The notes under the pieces were generated by a model that was not told the origin of the DNA, searched no databases, and was given only the letters and a program-made list of their open reading frames with translations. A stretch of DNA of 64,000 nt from Paragonimus westermani (Eukaryota > Platyhelminthes > Trematoda > Plagiorchiida > Troglotrematidae): the NCBI GenBank assembly GCA_008508345.1, contig QNGE01003853.1, positions 5,047 to 69,046 of the forward strand, in the 5' to 3' direction. Numbering within the stretch: the stretch's first letter is position 1; every line of letters starts with the position of its first letter. The position numbers and the translations under genes were made by a program. This document shows positions 35,838 to 47,690 of this stretch, in pieces.

Positions 35838-36559
35838 AAAGAGGCGCACAGTGAGTAATGATTGGTTTATTATGACGTTTCAAATCCACACTGGGATTCG
35901 TTATTAAACAAATGGATGTGTCCGGATAAGATCGTTCTGCCGCTCATTGTGTTCGCCTATCGGTCTGTCCTCGCTTATTTTTCGTTTCGACGCCAATCTT
36001 GTTGGCGTATTGAGTATCTATATCTTCGTGTCAATGGAACGAATTCCACGAATAGAGAGCTTCCAGTACACGCCGATCTGTCACTTTTTGCCCGCGCGAC
36101 CACTGTCGTATGATCTGTGTTGACCTCGTGACCTGTCTGAGCGGTGATGTCACAGTTGCGATCTGTGTTTGTTCGCGCAGCTCTTTACCTGTCCCCCTTA
36201 CACACTGTTGGTCACATTTGAGACATGAAGTCGCATCGGCCACGCCAGATTTTTCTCGCAGTTCCGCACGATTCCTAGTGCTCAAAAAAGCCAGACGGGG
36301 TATTGAATTTGGCTTGTGTGATACTTAGTTGCCCAGTCGCTGAACTATACTTTGTGCTGCTCGAGAGGTGCCGTGAATGTATGGTACTGTTGTTCGTGCT
36401 TTGTGGCCTGCATATTCAGTTCTTGTGAACCCTCTGATAGATGAAACTACTTGGGCACCCTTTAGAAGTAAACAATTTTAAGATATTTTCGTTCGTACTT
36501 GCTAAATCCGGACGAGCCACAGTGCTTGTCTGCAAGTCGAAACAATGCTTGTTTGCAGT
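35833..36559. other. No recognisable gene
   Basis: ORFs on both strands between 35862 and 36328 are short and without motifs. Confidence 0.4.
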
Positions 36560-37560
36560 TTTTAAGGTGCAGGCTTGATGGTTGCTGTCGAGCTCGAGAA
36601 TGACATCAATTGTTGTCGGTCTACGATAGGTGGCGGTTTCAAATTTGCCATACTGATGAATCGGGGGAAGTTAGGCGTGAATTCTTTTCTTTTCTTGTTA
36701 AGGTTTTTCCATCAGTTATCGTATTCAAACAACTGTGGAACTGGCCCAACTGACTCCTGGATTGAACACCAAATGTCATCCATATATCAAAGCCACATTT
36801 TAGGTTTGAACGTCTAGAAGGTTTCAGATTCAACGTGCTTCACTACAGCGTTTACAAACAATCCCGATAGGGATGAGCCAATTGATGTGCGTGGCTTCTG
36901 CAGGTAAACTCGGCTGTCAGGTTACAAGTAGGTCTCCATGTAATGCTCCACTAAGTTAGCCAGTTCTTCTGGAGAAAGATTCGTCCTATTGCGGAGGCTG
37001 TCGTTCCCACCTAACAGGAGCTTAAAACTTCCTATAGCAAGTTTCTTTGACATCCTAACGAAAAGCAACGTGACATCGAAGAAAACAAGTGCGTCGTCTT
37101 CTTACAACTTCAGGTCCTTATTTTCTCAGAAAATCTGCTGAGCTGTTTGCGTCATGATTGTCGCGAGGTAAACGTGGCCGCAGAATACGAAAGAGGAACC
37201 TCGTTAAGTGATACTTCAGGGCCATCCTAGATCAGACCTTACAACCGCTGGCATCTTTTGTGCCCATTCGGGCTTTATCAAACGTCGTTTTAAGTCACCC
37301 ATGAAGGTGTTAGAAATTTAGATTATTGTATTGAATAGAGGTGACGATTTAATTAGGCAAAAATACATCATCTACGGATTCCTTTCCTCTCAAATTCCAT
37401 CGAACTCCTACATGACAGCAATTTTGCGATCCGAATCCTCTGTCATCGATTTGCTACTAAGCGTCGTAGAACGTGGCCTACGTAGCTTGGTGTCATTTCT
37501 GACTATAAGTTCATTCACAGTTTCTACATGTCGACTATCCTGAGACGCCGGTATCAGAAT
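36560..37560 (-). mobile_element. Penelope-like element reverse transcriptase relic
   Basis: Read on the - strand with frameshifts, the order is that of a PLE RT. YHLTRFLFRILRPRLPRDNH comes first, then SSADFLRK, then LVFFDVTLLFVRM (motif A region with Asp kept), then NRTNLSPEELANLVEHYMET, then RTSIGSSLSGLFVNAVVKHV (motif B; other family members have a GAPMGSPLS-like sequence), then FKPKMWL, an in-frame TGA, and YMDD at 36775-36786 (motif C), then NKKRKEFTPNFPRF. The stop before YMDD and several frameshifts make it inactive. It may have come from the same family as the endonuclease pieces at 16.1 and 24.2 kb, but they are not contiguous. Confidence 0.8.
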
Positions 37561-39413
37561 TTAATCATAAGTCATTGACTTGTGTCACTGAATTAATTGA
37601 ATTTATGGAATAGTCTACAGGTCGAAACGAACCGGTAAATCCGAGCTCGGTCGAAAGTTATATTCGCAAGTTTACCACTGGGTATCTGTTACAAGGCAAA
37701 GTGTGTTATCGGCCGCAGAAACGGGTGCATTTTGTTCAACGTACACTAGCTAGGTTGTGTCAACAGAAGTGAACTGTTTAATGGGCCAGGAACGGATCGA
37801 ATGGAATTGTTCTCGACAGGCTAACTAGTCTGTCCATTCACCGAAGTGACCAGGATCGAACGTGATGTCGTTTCTTTTTTCATTTCTAGAAAATTCTTGT
37901 GAATCCCATATTACTTGTCATTACTCTCTGAAATGAAAAGACTATCCTCGGAGAAATCAAGGAGGAGCTCGGTCAGCATCTCATGAACCTCCTCGTTAGG
38001 TTCACTTCAAAGAACGTAACAACCAAACCCGTACAATGCGTGTTCAAGTCTATGAAACTACGGTTCCCAGGCATCAGTCGATGCTAATGGATATCGACCG
38101 AATGCAAGCCGCTCCCAGCCACTGAGTAGCACAGGGTAACCAAGTCCATTATGGGCTACCTGATACACTTCCAGGTTTATCTTAAACTTTGTTACAGCAG
38201 GCCAGTCACTGTCTTTTACTAAATAATATAAATGAAACTGGACGAATGAATGTGAGAAGGTAACTAGCTGCATTATATAGTGTGTAGCTTAACCTCCAGT
38301 TCCGGCACCAATTTCAGCATCCAACCTTACCGCGCTTGCAACGGATGCTTCTGAGGTTAAAAACGGAACCTTGCTGAAAAACGAGAGTAGTCGCGGACGT
38401 GAAAGACGAGTCTGCGTGTCTTTCGGACCGTTGAATAACTGTGGAATTACCAGGTCGAACTGAAGTTCACGATCGTCGCAGATTATGAACCATTACATCT
38501 TCACTTCATTCATAACAAGTCTACTACAGCATTCATGACCGCCATCGTACAGCTATGGAGCATCTCTCGGGATGCCTGGAGTTACGAAATTCTGCATCGA
38601 GCAAGCGAGGTGAACCCGCAGCATTTCCGAGTCCTTGTGGCAAAACAGTGCGACCTCATCACAAAGGCTGCTCCTGTTTCAAGGGAATTACTGAGTGGAT
38701 GAACGAAGCAGTACTGCTCTACATGATTTAGGCATAGAGACTCTAAGGTTCATTCCTGGTTTTTAGATGACCACTAAACATGACATTTTGTGTGGACGTA
38801 TGACGGCTGGGCAACAATGTTATCTATCAGCACAGCGTTATCAAGAATCGGTTGCAAGCAAACAAGCCCTAGTTGTCAACAAGGACGGGTTTTAATGGAA
38901 CAACAAAAATACGATAGATGAATAGATGCGCAAGCTGGAAAAGGTAAAAAAAGCAACCAGAATAGCACAATGAAAACAAAGGCTAGCACGGACAAATAGA
39001 AGATTATGCTATGAGACAGGAATTCGGCATGCCTGACCGCTTGCCCGAAGCTATAATCCTCAAACTTTGGTGTTTGCTGGAATGTAGTTGTGGAGCATTT
39101 GGAATGTGTAGCGAAGCAACAAGACGTGAAAATACACAAGAACAAAGAGATGGTTGAACTGAAACATAGGGTGTGAGAAACGCGGCCAAGTTTGTGCGCA
39201 TGGCATCTCAAATAACAGTCTGTTGTAGGAATGGAGGCTCAGAAAAGGTAAGACCAGCAGCAGTGATAATGTTGTCACTTGCTGATTTGGTGCACATATG
39301 TATATATATATATATATGTGTGTATGTGAGTAATATATGTTCAGTATGAGCGTGTACGTGACAGAGGTTCACTAAACTCAGCAAGCATAGCGATCCTAAA
39401 CTAGCCTCATTGA
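37561..39413. other. Downstream of synaptogyrin, likely 3' UTR and intergenic
   Basis: The synaptogyrin gene on the - strand ends at 39414, so the adjoining part is probably its 3' UTR. A (TA)n run lies at 39296-39318. The - strand ORFs at 38876-39278 are hydrophobic but sit in this untranslated region and have no family motif. Confidence 0.45.
39296..39318. repeat. (TA)n microsatellite
   Basis: A TA dinucleotide run followed by GTGTGTATGTG, close to the synaptogyrin stop codon. Confidence 0.9.
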
Positions 39414-39641
39414 TCAGTACGTTGGACTGTAGTATTGATCACCACCGACACCTTGTTGTGTTGCACCACCAGTGGCGAACGGTTGCTGGCCACTCTGGTC
39501 CCCGATCCCAGAGTACATGGAGCCTGGAGGGCCTGACATACCACCGCCTGGCATAGATGAACTTCCAACTTCTGCGTCTGAGCCGCCCAGACCCGTTTGC
39601 CCCATGCGGAAACGTTGTAAGGCGAAAAACGTCAGTCCAGC
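39414..39641 (-). CDS. SYNGR: Synaptogyrin, last exon (TM4 end and cytoplasmic tail)
   Basis: After CTCTTTTGTAG the frame reads AGLTFFALQRFRMGQTGLGG, completing the fourth membrane helix and its basic cytoplasmic stop (other synaptogyrins have AYQRY-type sequence here). A Gly/Ser/Pro/Gln-rich tail ends with GGDQYYSPTY and a TGA. Tyr-rich tails ending near a Pro-x-Tyr are usual for the family and carry phosphorylation and sorting signals. 76 codons including the stop; phase 0 start matches the end of the previous exon. Confidence 0.9.
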   Translation of the reverse strand, partial: AGLTFFALQRFRMGQTGLGGSDAEVGSSSMPGGGMSGPPGSMYSGIGDQSGQQPFATGGATQQGVGGDQYYSPTY

Positions 39642-42621
39642 CTACAAAAGAGAGCAGGACAGTATCTTGATGAGGTTTGGCATGTTTTTAATGAATGGTT
39701 ATATACCTTAGTCGCACATGAATATACCACTACCAGTAACACCTAATGTGAAAATTCTGGTAATGCCCTTCTGATTTTAGTGAGGCATTTAATAAACGTC
39801 GTCAAAACCTTTCTCTTAATTTCCCCCAGTTTAACGAATCTAATCTTGCCTACATGAGGCATGTTATAGACTAGTGCAGTAGTTGAATGCAACTACATCC
39901 CTACTCAGCCTCACATCGTTGGTGTCTTCTGAGGTCCATGGCGATGGTGCTATACTTCCTATGTACATTGCTCTCCTTATATCCATAATGGGTCTTCGAC
40001 TGTGGCAACCTTCCCTTCCAAGTTTGTTGGGGACGTCGTTCTGGACTGTATACATCCAACTAACAAGAATACCGTACACCTCCAGGTATGTTAGCTGGCC
40101 GCTACAATTCTACAACTAGGTCTCTAAATGTATTATCGTAACCTTTTTCCTCTCCATAACAGATTCCTCAACTAATATACGCAGTTGTTTTTAATGTGTA
40201 CTTACCAGCTTTCCAAACACTTTAAGATGTCCTACAATTGCCTACCGTGACATAACCCCTTCTTATATTCTAAGCTGGCCAGTTCACATCAACCGGCTCA
40301 TCCCCAAAGTACTTCAGAAGACTAATTATTTGATGTGTACACCCTTTCCGTGCACCACACGCTGCGTTCTTCTTTTCTGGTTACGTTGTTCTGTTGTGCT
40401 TCGTGGTTTGTTTATCAAGAGCCCCGGTCCCGTGGGCAGTTCTATTCATTGAGATGTAATGGTAACTCTTAATCTTGTACAGCTTACATTGTTTCTCCTA
40501 AGCACCTGACAGCTTGCGAATTTCATTTGCATAAATGAGTTTGCGATTCTCCCCACCCCCCATATAGAATACTTCTTGTGTTTTTTTCTAACAGACGTCA
40601 GACATGTGGAATCTGTCACTTTTTTCGTTTCTCACAACGCATTATTTCCATGCCTGTTACGTTTATTGCATATATATATATGCACGTGTGTCTGAACCGC
40701 ACACTAGTGAGGACATTATTAATCGTAGTGACTGGAATTCGATACCAACTTAGTTGGCTCCGGATGTCTTACAGTTAGTTTGAAATTGTTCCCACCCCTG
40801 CGTACCGTAACAAATGTCATCCTAGTTGCTTGGTTTTCACTGTATGTTATTAAAGCATGTTAATAGGTCAATGTGTTTTATGGTTAGATACTGCGTGGAC
40901 GTATCCAAACAATGGAGGGTGGCAGACATTGATATCGATTTTCACCGGAGTAGGGGATTAAACTGAATAAAGTATGGGATCTGTTGGCCCGACCAGACGA
41001 CTTTTCATGATCTAATTATCTTACACTGTTTACATTAGAAACAACAGACCATTCAGTTTCAGCCAGTCTGAATGGATTATCCCAATGGACAAATTAACTA
41101 ACCGTTTGATTCAGAAGCTTAATTGCTTGAGGAATCATCAATTTTTCTGCGAAAAATATTTCAAAACTTCTTCCTGCACATGTTCGGACAGAAGGGTTGG
41201 ATGACCCTGCTGTACATCCGTGTGTCTGACCTGCGATTCTCAATCGTGATCTTATTACGGGCAAAAAAAATTCCTCATCAAGCGGTCGTTCTAAAGAATA
41301 TCGTACTCAGACCGTTTTAGCCGAATAAATGCCCATCTTTATAAGGGTCTCATATTAGATTATTCGCAAGCTGCCTGATGATTAACTAGCTGTTGGTGAT
41401 TTCATCAAAAACAGCGTGACTGAACAGACACATACGACCATATCAGTCTCTAAATCCAAGCGCTTGACAAAATACATCAGATAAGAACCTCGTCTCAGGA
41501 CAGGACAATCTTGAAAGTGATTCAGAGTTTAGTTAAGTATACTAAATAAGCACAGACAAGGCCAGAGCAGACCGAGGTAGAGTATTGTGAGCGTTACTAA
41601 TCTAATTGTTTTAATACTATGTTAATGACCGGGCTGATCTAAGAATTTCGGATGGGGCGTGTCCGTTCTGGTTAACGGAAGAGGTAAAAGGAATACAACA
41701 GCCGTTTGATAATAGACTTGACGAAGTAGTCAATACTGCCGGTTATCCTTGAGTTGTATGGACATATTTTCAGGAGAAAACGCGGTGTTCACATTAACGT
41801 CAGGTAGTTGATCAAGCTACGCGAAATGATCAAGTCTAGACGGTAGTTTAATTCAGAGAGCTTACGCAAACTGAAATAGATTGAACTTGGTAACAAGAAG
41901 CGAGTTCCGGAAAGACGAGTATGTTTCTTCTCGAGAGGAATGACGTTTCACCTCACGAAATCCGATCACTGCCAGTTCGATGCTGTGAGTGAGATATTAG
42001 GACCTCGTTAAACAGCTGTAAATACGTTAAAGTGATATAGACCCCCAAAAGAGATACACCATTGGGAGGACCCTGGTCTCTAGCCTGTTGCGAGGTCCAC
42101 ACCACCATCCTACAAAAATGAGGGATTAAACCTCGGCGAAAACAATAATATTAACAAAATTATGTTTTAAATACTCCGTACTCGACATTGAAGAACAGCG
42201 TGGTTAGAAGCGGAGGGATGCAATGTCAACCTGCCCGGGTATAGTCAAGAGAAATTTTCACAGCGTAAAAAACGTAAGTATTACCTTAGCTAGGCACTGG
42301 ACCAAGTTAGGAGGAAGAGGATTATGTTTCAGAGAACGTCATCCAAGGTCATTCACACTCCCGGTGGTTTGCCTCTCTTGCACGCGTGGTCTTTTCTGTT
42401 GGCTTGCTAACCTGTGTTAACGATCTCTTTGCGATATTCGTAACTGTCCATCATACGGTTTTCCGATTTAGTTTTTATACGGCATTAATACATTGTAGTC
42501 ATGAAAGCGTTCTATACCTTTCCATCTTTCAAAAATGCCCCCAAGTATCTGTCCACGCAAGCTGACTTCGTCTACTTTTTGCACCCTGCGGGATCGCGTC
42601 CTCTCACTGTGTACGGGCTAA

Positions 42622-42745
42622 CGAATGTCTGTGTTTGTCAGCCTACCCATGTGCACATTAGCCGTGCTGCTCGACTTTGAATTCTAGTTAACTTCTTTGA
42701 GACAGTTAAAATTGACATCGAGACATCTTAAACTGGAAGTTCGGA
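42622..42745 (+). repeat. Dispersed repeat R3, copy B
   Basis: Matches 12057-12190 in order and orientation: TGTTTGTCAGCCTACCC, then GTGCACATTAGCCGTG, then ACATCGAGACATCTTA. It sits in a synaptogyrin intron. Confidence 0.6.
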
Positions 42746-43802
42746 GTGCAACTACATTATTTGAGCCGAAACACGCTCACATTCTAAAATAAAATCTCAT
42801 ACTGATTGCGCATTCGCACTTGCAACAGGTCAGGCCTGAAGAGGACCGCCTGATCATCATGGTAATCGTTTAGTAGACATTAATTTGAAGTAGTTTGGAG
42901 AACAAGACTACTACTCAATATACGCTTTACATTAGGTCCATTCGTCGAGTATAAGCTAATTATCGATTTTCCAGAACAGTGTGGAGATCGTTCACGGACG
43001 GTTTGGTACACGCCCGTGACCCGTTCTTGATTAACTCCATCATGAAGCTGGGTTTGAGTCAGCCTTATTGCCGTGTTGTTGCTTCCGGGTGAGACTGGGT
43101 CTGTTACACGCATCAGTGTTTCTGTGGGAGATATTAGGAGGTTCGTCTCTTCAACGGAAAGGCTTAATGTAAAATGGATCAGCTTGTCGTTTTGTTTCTT
43201 CTAGGAGGTGCGGTGTATTACAAATCGTCGAAGAAGCAGACAAAAGTGAGGTGGAAAATTTATATGCTTCAGGAAGTGAAACGAGCAAAATGCACAAGTA
43301 TGATGGTTCAGAATATCCTGGTTTAATAAACTGAAGTACTGGTTCCCTGTATAATATCTGAGTGCTTCGCACAAGCGACTATACAGTCCAATAGATTTCA
43401 GAACTGCTCTGTTCAATGACCACCAACTACGTAAACAATATGGGACTGTGGTGATGTTATGCTCGCGGAGGCGCACTGTGGGGACGCTTATACTTCTCAG
43501 AGCAAGACCACAGCTCAAATTTTTTTCGACCGATGACATTGTTTGCCTGCTCTGTAATCAGCTCAGGCTGGTGAACTAATTCTGGAAGAGAATAAAGTAA
43601 GACAAAATACACTACACAAGAAGGTACTCACCAGGTCACATGTTGCTTTGCTAATGCCAGTCTGCCTTAGCTCACCACACTAATTGGGGAGCACTCGGAA
43701 CTGATCGACAACAGAAATTACTCCTTCGGGAATCCCGCTTTTACACGATTGGGTGACACCTAGATTGAAAAATCCACACCCTGTTTGTGATTCGATTTCC
43801 AG

Positions 43803-44090
43803 CTAAGACTCCTTGGTTTGGCGACGTATGCATGTTTGGATTCTACTGTCGATTATGTTGCTCTTACTTTTTCACAACTAAATGTACTCTCGAAAAAACA
43901 GGCCAACCGTTCAATGTGTTTTACAAGCAAATTGTTAAATCCAAAGCGCTTCATCATTGAGCAGTGGATACACAACCCCTCGTTAGAAGACAAAATGCGG
44001 CGTACACTTGGTTCCAGTGTCTTGAAGCATAAAGTGGACAAACGTGTCAATTTCAATACCTTAAACCAACAGATTCTAAGTGTGTTGTAA
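43803..44090 (+). CDS. Putative terminal exon on the + strand, unidentified
   Basis: After GATTTCCAG an open frame of 95 codons runs to TAA. It reads LRLLGLATYACLDSTVDYVA, then NVLSKKQANRSMCFTSKLL, then PKRFIIEQWIHNPSLEDKMR, then a basic end SVLKHKVDKRVNFNTLNQQI. The composition is protein-like (mixed charged and hydrophobic, no low complexity). I do not recognise it. It lies within an intron of synaptogyrin on the opposite strand, so it would belong to a nested gene, a retrocopy or a chance ORF. Confidence 0.4.
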   Translation, partial: LRLLGLATYACLDSTVDYVALTFSQLNVLSKKQANRSMCFTSKLLNPKRFIIEQWIHNPSLEDKMRRTLGSSVLKHKVDKRVNFNTLNQQILSVL

Positions 44091-44260
44091 CTGTTTTTGC
44101 CGTGTTTACACTGCTAAACGACATCGGAGCAATCGCACACCATTTTTTATCTTCTAACAAAAGATTCCATATGCAGTGGCCATATTTTCTACTAGTCACA
44201 CACTTTAACACTGTCTCTATCACGTATTTGGGAGGTTACTGCACTAATGCTTCAACTTAC

Positions 44261-44418
44261 CCAAATGCCAGTTGAAACAAGTGAAAAGACAATCGCGGAA
44301 CGAGCATTGTTCTCTTGCCAGTCCTCCACCTTGTGACGATCCAGCCACTTTTCCTCCGTATTCGTCCACTTGTTTGTTAACAAGCAGAAACTGACAAACC
44401 ACAGGAAGGTCCACAAAC
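44261..44418 (-). CDS. SYNGR: Synaptogyrin, exon with TM3 and start of TM4
   Basis: Between TTCCTCTCAG and GTAAGT the frame reads LWTFLWFVSFCLLTNKW (third membrane helix with the family's W-x-F-x-x-F-x-x-(N/Q)-(K/Q)-W end), then a short charged luminal loop, then NNARSAIVFSLVSTGIW, the start of the fourth helix. The first two bases complete a Gly codon with the previous exon and the exon ends in phase 0. This junction position, just after the W of TM4, is shared with vertebrate synaptogyrin genes. Confidence 0.92.
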
Positions 44419-45149
44419 CTGAGAGGAAGGCAAGAAAATATAGTTTTGTTTTTTGTTGTTTAGATTTGGTAGTATCATGTGGACATTGAAGCGGACAATT
44501 GTTGCTCGCTTGTGTGCTGTCTATTCACTGTAATGCGTTGGACAGTTTATACGAAAATGTGACGAGAGTGTGTGCGGGATACCAAGAATACCAACGAAAG
44601 GTCGAGGTTTTAGAAATGCGCAAAGTCACATATTTACGCCAACTTCGAAGGTTAAATAAAACAGTAGTGCGTTAGGTCTTTTACAAAGAAAATGAAGCGA
44701 TTTTTCGGGGAAGTGGTGACTTCCCCGACAATCTTCATTTAGATTCACATTCAGGTGGCGACCGAAACTTTCGGAATATCTCTTGTGATTGTTCCTACGG
44801 ATGAAAGTCTTTAAAACCGAAGCAGGAGTCGGATACAACCAGGTAAAACTGGGTCATAAATCCATATTAGTCAACTAACAACTGTCTACTTGACCGACGA
44901 AGCAGTTAACGCGATGAAAAATTAATTAATTAGTATGAAGAAGAAAGTGTATGATGAATCGGGAGTTATTGGCAAGAGTCATCAATGAAAGCATGCGAGG
45001 AGGCAGATAGTAAGAAATAAGCAAATAATATGAAGTAACAGAAGGAATATTAGATGTATGGGAAAGGAGTAAACTGTGATCCAAAAACATCAGACGTACG
45101 CTTGAAATCTCCGATTGGTTTCAGAAGCAATACATCTAGGAGAGTACTC

Positions 45150-46920
45150 CACTGATCCATGACGCGCTGAGATAGACGGGATTCAGGCCTTATATGGTCA
45201 GACAGAGGTTTGTTTAATTCCCAAGGGTATCCACGGAGGGCCTACAGCCGTGCCTACATGAAAAGCCCAAAGATTTGTGAGGCAAGAATGTTTATGCCCG
45301 AAGCCATGTTGAGCTAAGGAGTCCCTATTGGGTCAGATGAGTTTCGATCTCTTCTGTTATCAGTCTCTCGAGAGGTTTCACCATGATACTATTCAAGCTA
45401 ACAGATGGTCAGTTAGCAAGTATCGTCTTGTTCCCTATTTAGATAAGGGACACCATCACCTCTCTAATCCACCGGGAGAACCCTGTTTTCGATAGGCTTT
45501 CTAAAGACCAAGGTAAGCGAGCTGTACACAACCCAGCAAGTTCGCAAAGCGATTTTAGTCCATGTTCATCCGGCCGAGTGGCTTTTGTGATGTTCAACTC
45601 CCTCAGTAATCAAATAGTTCTGGCCTCAGTGATCTCCACACCCCGTAAGTAGAGATGCTGTTCGATACTAGTTTCCTGGATGGAACGAAAGGTTACCGTA
45701 CGAAAGTGATAATATATTGGTCCTCCAATAAGCACACATTCTCCAAATGAAAGTAAACAGGATTTCCACCTCGATCCACGAGCGAAGGCACTAAAGTACT
45801 CTGTCCCCACGGCGTTTCAGGTATCGGAAAAGACGATTCCGCTTAGCCGAAGCAATATCGGTTCTCTCCTCCATAGCGTGACTTACCAGCTCTGAGGAAC
45901 TACTTGTAATCACCTCGATCTATTCTGTAAACCTCAGAACTCGTGATCGATGGAGCACCGATATATATCCTTCAGGCGTTCGCCCGCTTACTGATCGTCT
46001 TCCTACCGTTTTGGTCAACCCATGTAGATATTTGATTAATCCGTTTAACGATTGAGAGGGGTGTGTAAGGTTCAAAAACAGACAAAATGTGGCTATGAAG
46101 CTTCTTTCAGGCAGTCTCCATAGAGTCCTCGTCGATGATCAGGCACGGCTGCCAAAATGAGACAGTTCTCCAAGCACCGAAGTCTGCATTCCAGATTTTA
46201 GGAAAACCAGGATGAGTATCGCCCTTATCGTTGGTAAAACAGCATCGAAACAACACAACGACATGTTTGCTTGAGCCTAGAGGTTGTTGGCAAGCTAACT
46301 CACAATCAAAGCCGGTGGAATTCACAAAAACGAGACCTAATGTTAACAAAGATTGAACTACCATAAATCCTGTTGGTTGGCCAACAAACTGCTTCAATGG
46401 GATTTGAAGAGTAACTTCTAGACCACTTGCAAAGGTTCCTGTTGCAGCTGAACAGAGAGGGGACTGCCAGCATACATCGGGTGTACTGAAGTCCCCTAGA
46501 ATCACACATCTGTTTGATGTATGTTCACCGGTGAATTACAAAACGCCAAATGGACTAGAAGTGGGACCTCTGTGGATAGCAATCACTGTGAACAGTCCTC
46601 CTGGGTGCATGTTCACGTACAGAGCTGAGACTTCGACAAATCGGTCTTCATCACATCAAGGTCATTTTTAGTGTACAGAGCAACACCACCTTGCAGCTGA
46701 GGTATCCAATCAAATTTGGACAGTGCATAGTCATTTAGAAGCAGCTCGTTGTCGTGTATATCTGGCAATAGCTACGGTTCGATGAAAGCAAGGATTCCAG
46801 GTTGACAGTCGTCAACTAGAGTCTGCACTTCATGCATCTTGTCCTTTAGACTACCCAACGGAATTTTCAGAACCATACAGTAAATACTGTTTGGCTTGAA
46901 ATGGGTCTAGTTGCTCCCGT
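45150..46920 (-). mobile_element. CR1-like LINE relic, endonuclease and RT fingers
   Basis: Read on the - strand, 46920-46500 gives endonuclease pieces (KDKMHEVQTLVDDCQPGILA, then LLPDIHDNELLLNDYALSKF, then LQGGVALYTKNDLDV). At 46505-46107 comes ILGDFSTPDVCWQSPLC with a later SSKHVVVLFR (the GDF...W and SDH motifs, the SDH changed to SKH). At 45640-45180 come RT pieces LRELNITKATRPDE, KPLERLITEEIETHLTQ and NPVYL. Many stops. The catalytic palm and the 3' end are missing, which is unusual because LINEs normally lose their 5' end. It lies in the synaptogyrin intron in the sense orientation. Confidence 0.75.
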
Positions 46921-47495
46921 GAAGAAACGGTATAAGAAACTTGTCCGTCTAAACCAAACTTACATGAATAGACCTCAGGCTGCACTAGAAAGTGCAAAGA
47001 TCCATTCGTGAGAAAACTTCACGTATCCTGACAAGTTCCAATATAATCATTACTCGATTAGTTGGATTAGCCTAGGGTTCAATCAGCAGTAGCTTTGTTC
47101 CCTGAACCACGCCAAACAAGCCCACTGGTCGGTTTCCCGGAGATGTTTTTCGATGAAATAAAAAAAAGAGATGGGCCACGTTTAGCTGCATGACTTAAAC
47201 AAAAATATAAGGGTTGTAATAATGTTCTGCACATCGAGCGTTCTTGGGTTCGAATCATTCTTACGTGGCTTTTATTTAGACACCGGCGGCCTGATAGTAA
47301 TTAAACCCTCAACAATCGCATCGTTGCATGGAAGTTAATATTGGACGAAGGATCGCAGTCTGGTTTTCTGTTCCCTTTCAGCTTGAGTGATTTATAGATA
47401 GCACAGTTTGTCTCTACTTACGACCGTTACGCAAGCGACGTCCACTTGGTGGCACACTTCATTTCGATGATCTCTAATATTTTTTATATATTCAG

Positions 47496-47690
47496 GGTGT
47501 TATCGATGACCCCAGTATTAGTCGTGAATGCGTGACTAGTTTCAGGTTTCTGACAAGGTGGTGTGTTACGAACTGTGTTGCGTTCGCATCCTTTGAAATA
47601 GACAGCACGAAAATGCTTCCTCCAATAGAAAACATTTCCGATGAACAAACACTTATGCTTACCCTCAAAAAGTCTGTCCACTGTTGTGGG
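47496..47690 (+). CDS. Putative internal exon on the + strand, unidentified
   Basis: Bounded by a pyrimidine-rich tract ending ATATATTCAG and by GGG/GTATGT, this 195-base segment is open in one frame (65 codons). It reads GVIDDPSISRECVTSFRFLT, then NCVAFASFEIDSTKMLPPIE, then DEQTLMLTLKKSVHCCG. Both borders are good and the length is a multiple of three. I do not know the protein; a helical-repeat protein would fit the composition but this is a guess. It lies inside a synaptogyrin intron on the opposite strand. Confidence 0.4.

Larger units (their letters stand above)
39642..44260 (-). other. Synaptogyrin intron, 4.6 kb
   Basis: Starts GTAAGT (read on the -) and ends TTTTGTAG. It contains repeat R3 copy B (42622-42745) and a + strand open segment at 43803-44090. 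Other short ORFs on both strands show no motif. Confidence 0.75.

Noticed and set aside
38876..39278. Overlapping hydrophobic ORFs on the - strand
   Set aside because: They lie downstream of the synaptogyrin stop codon in its likely 3' UTR and encode only pyrimidine-rich-sequence translations.
47175..47269. tRNA-like element: GCCACGT and ACGTGGC 95 bases apart with a GGTTCGAATC box between
   Set aside because: The acceptor-like stem and B box are present, but the TpsiC stem does not pair, there is no clear anticodon arm, and the length is too great. It may be a worn tRNA-derived repeat.
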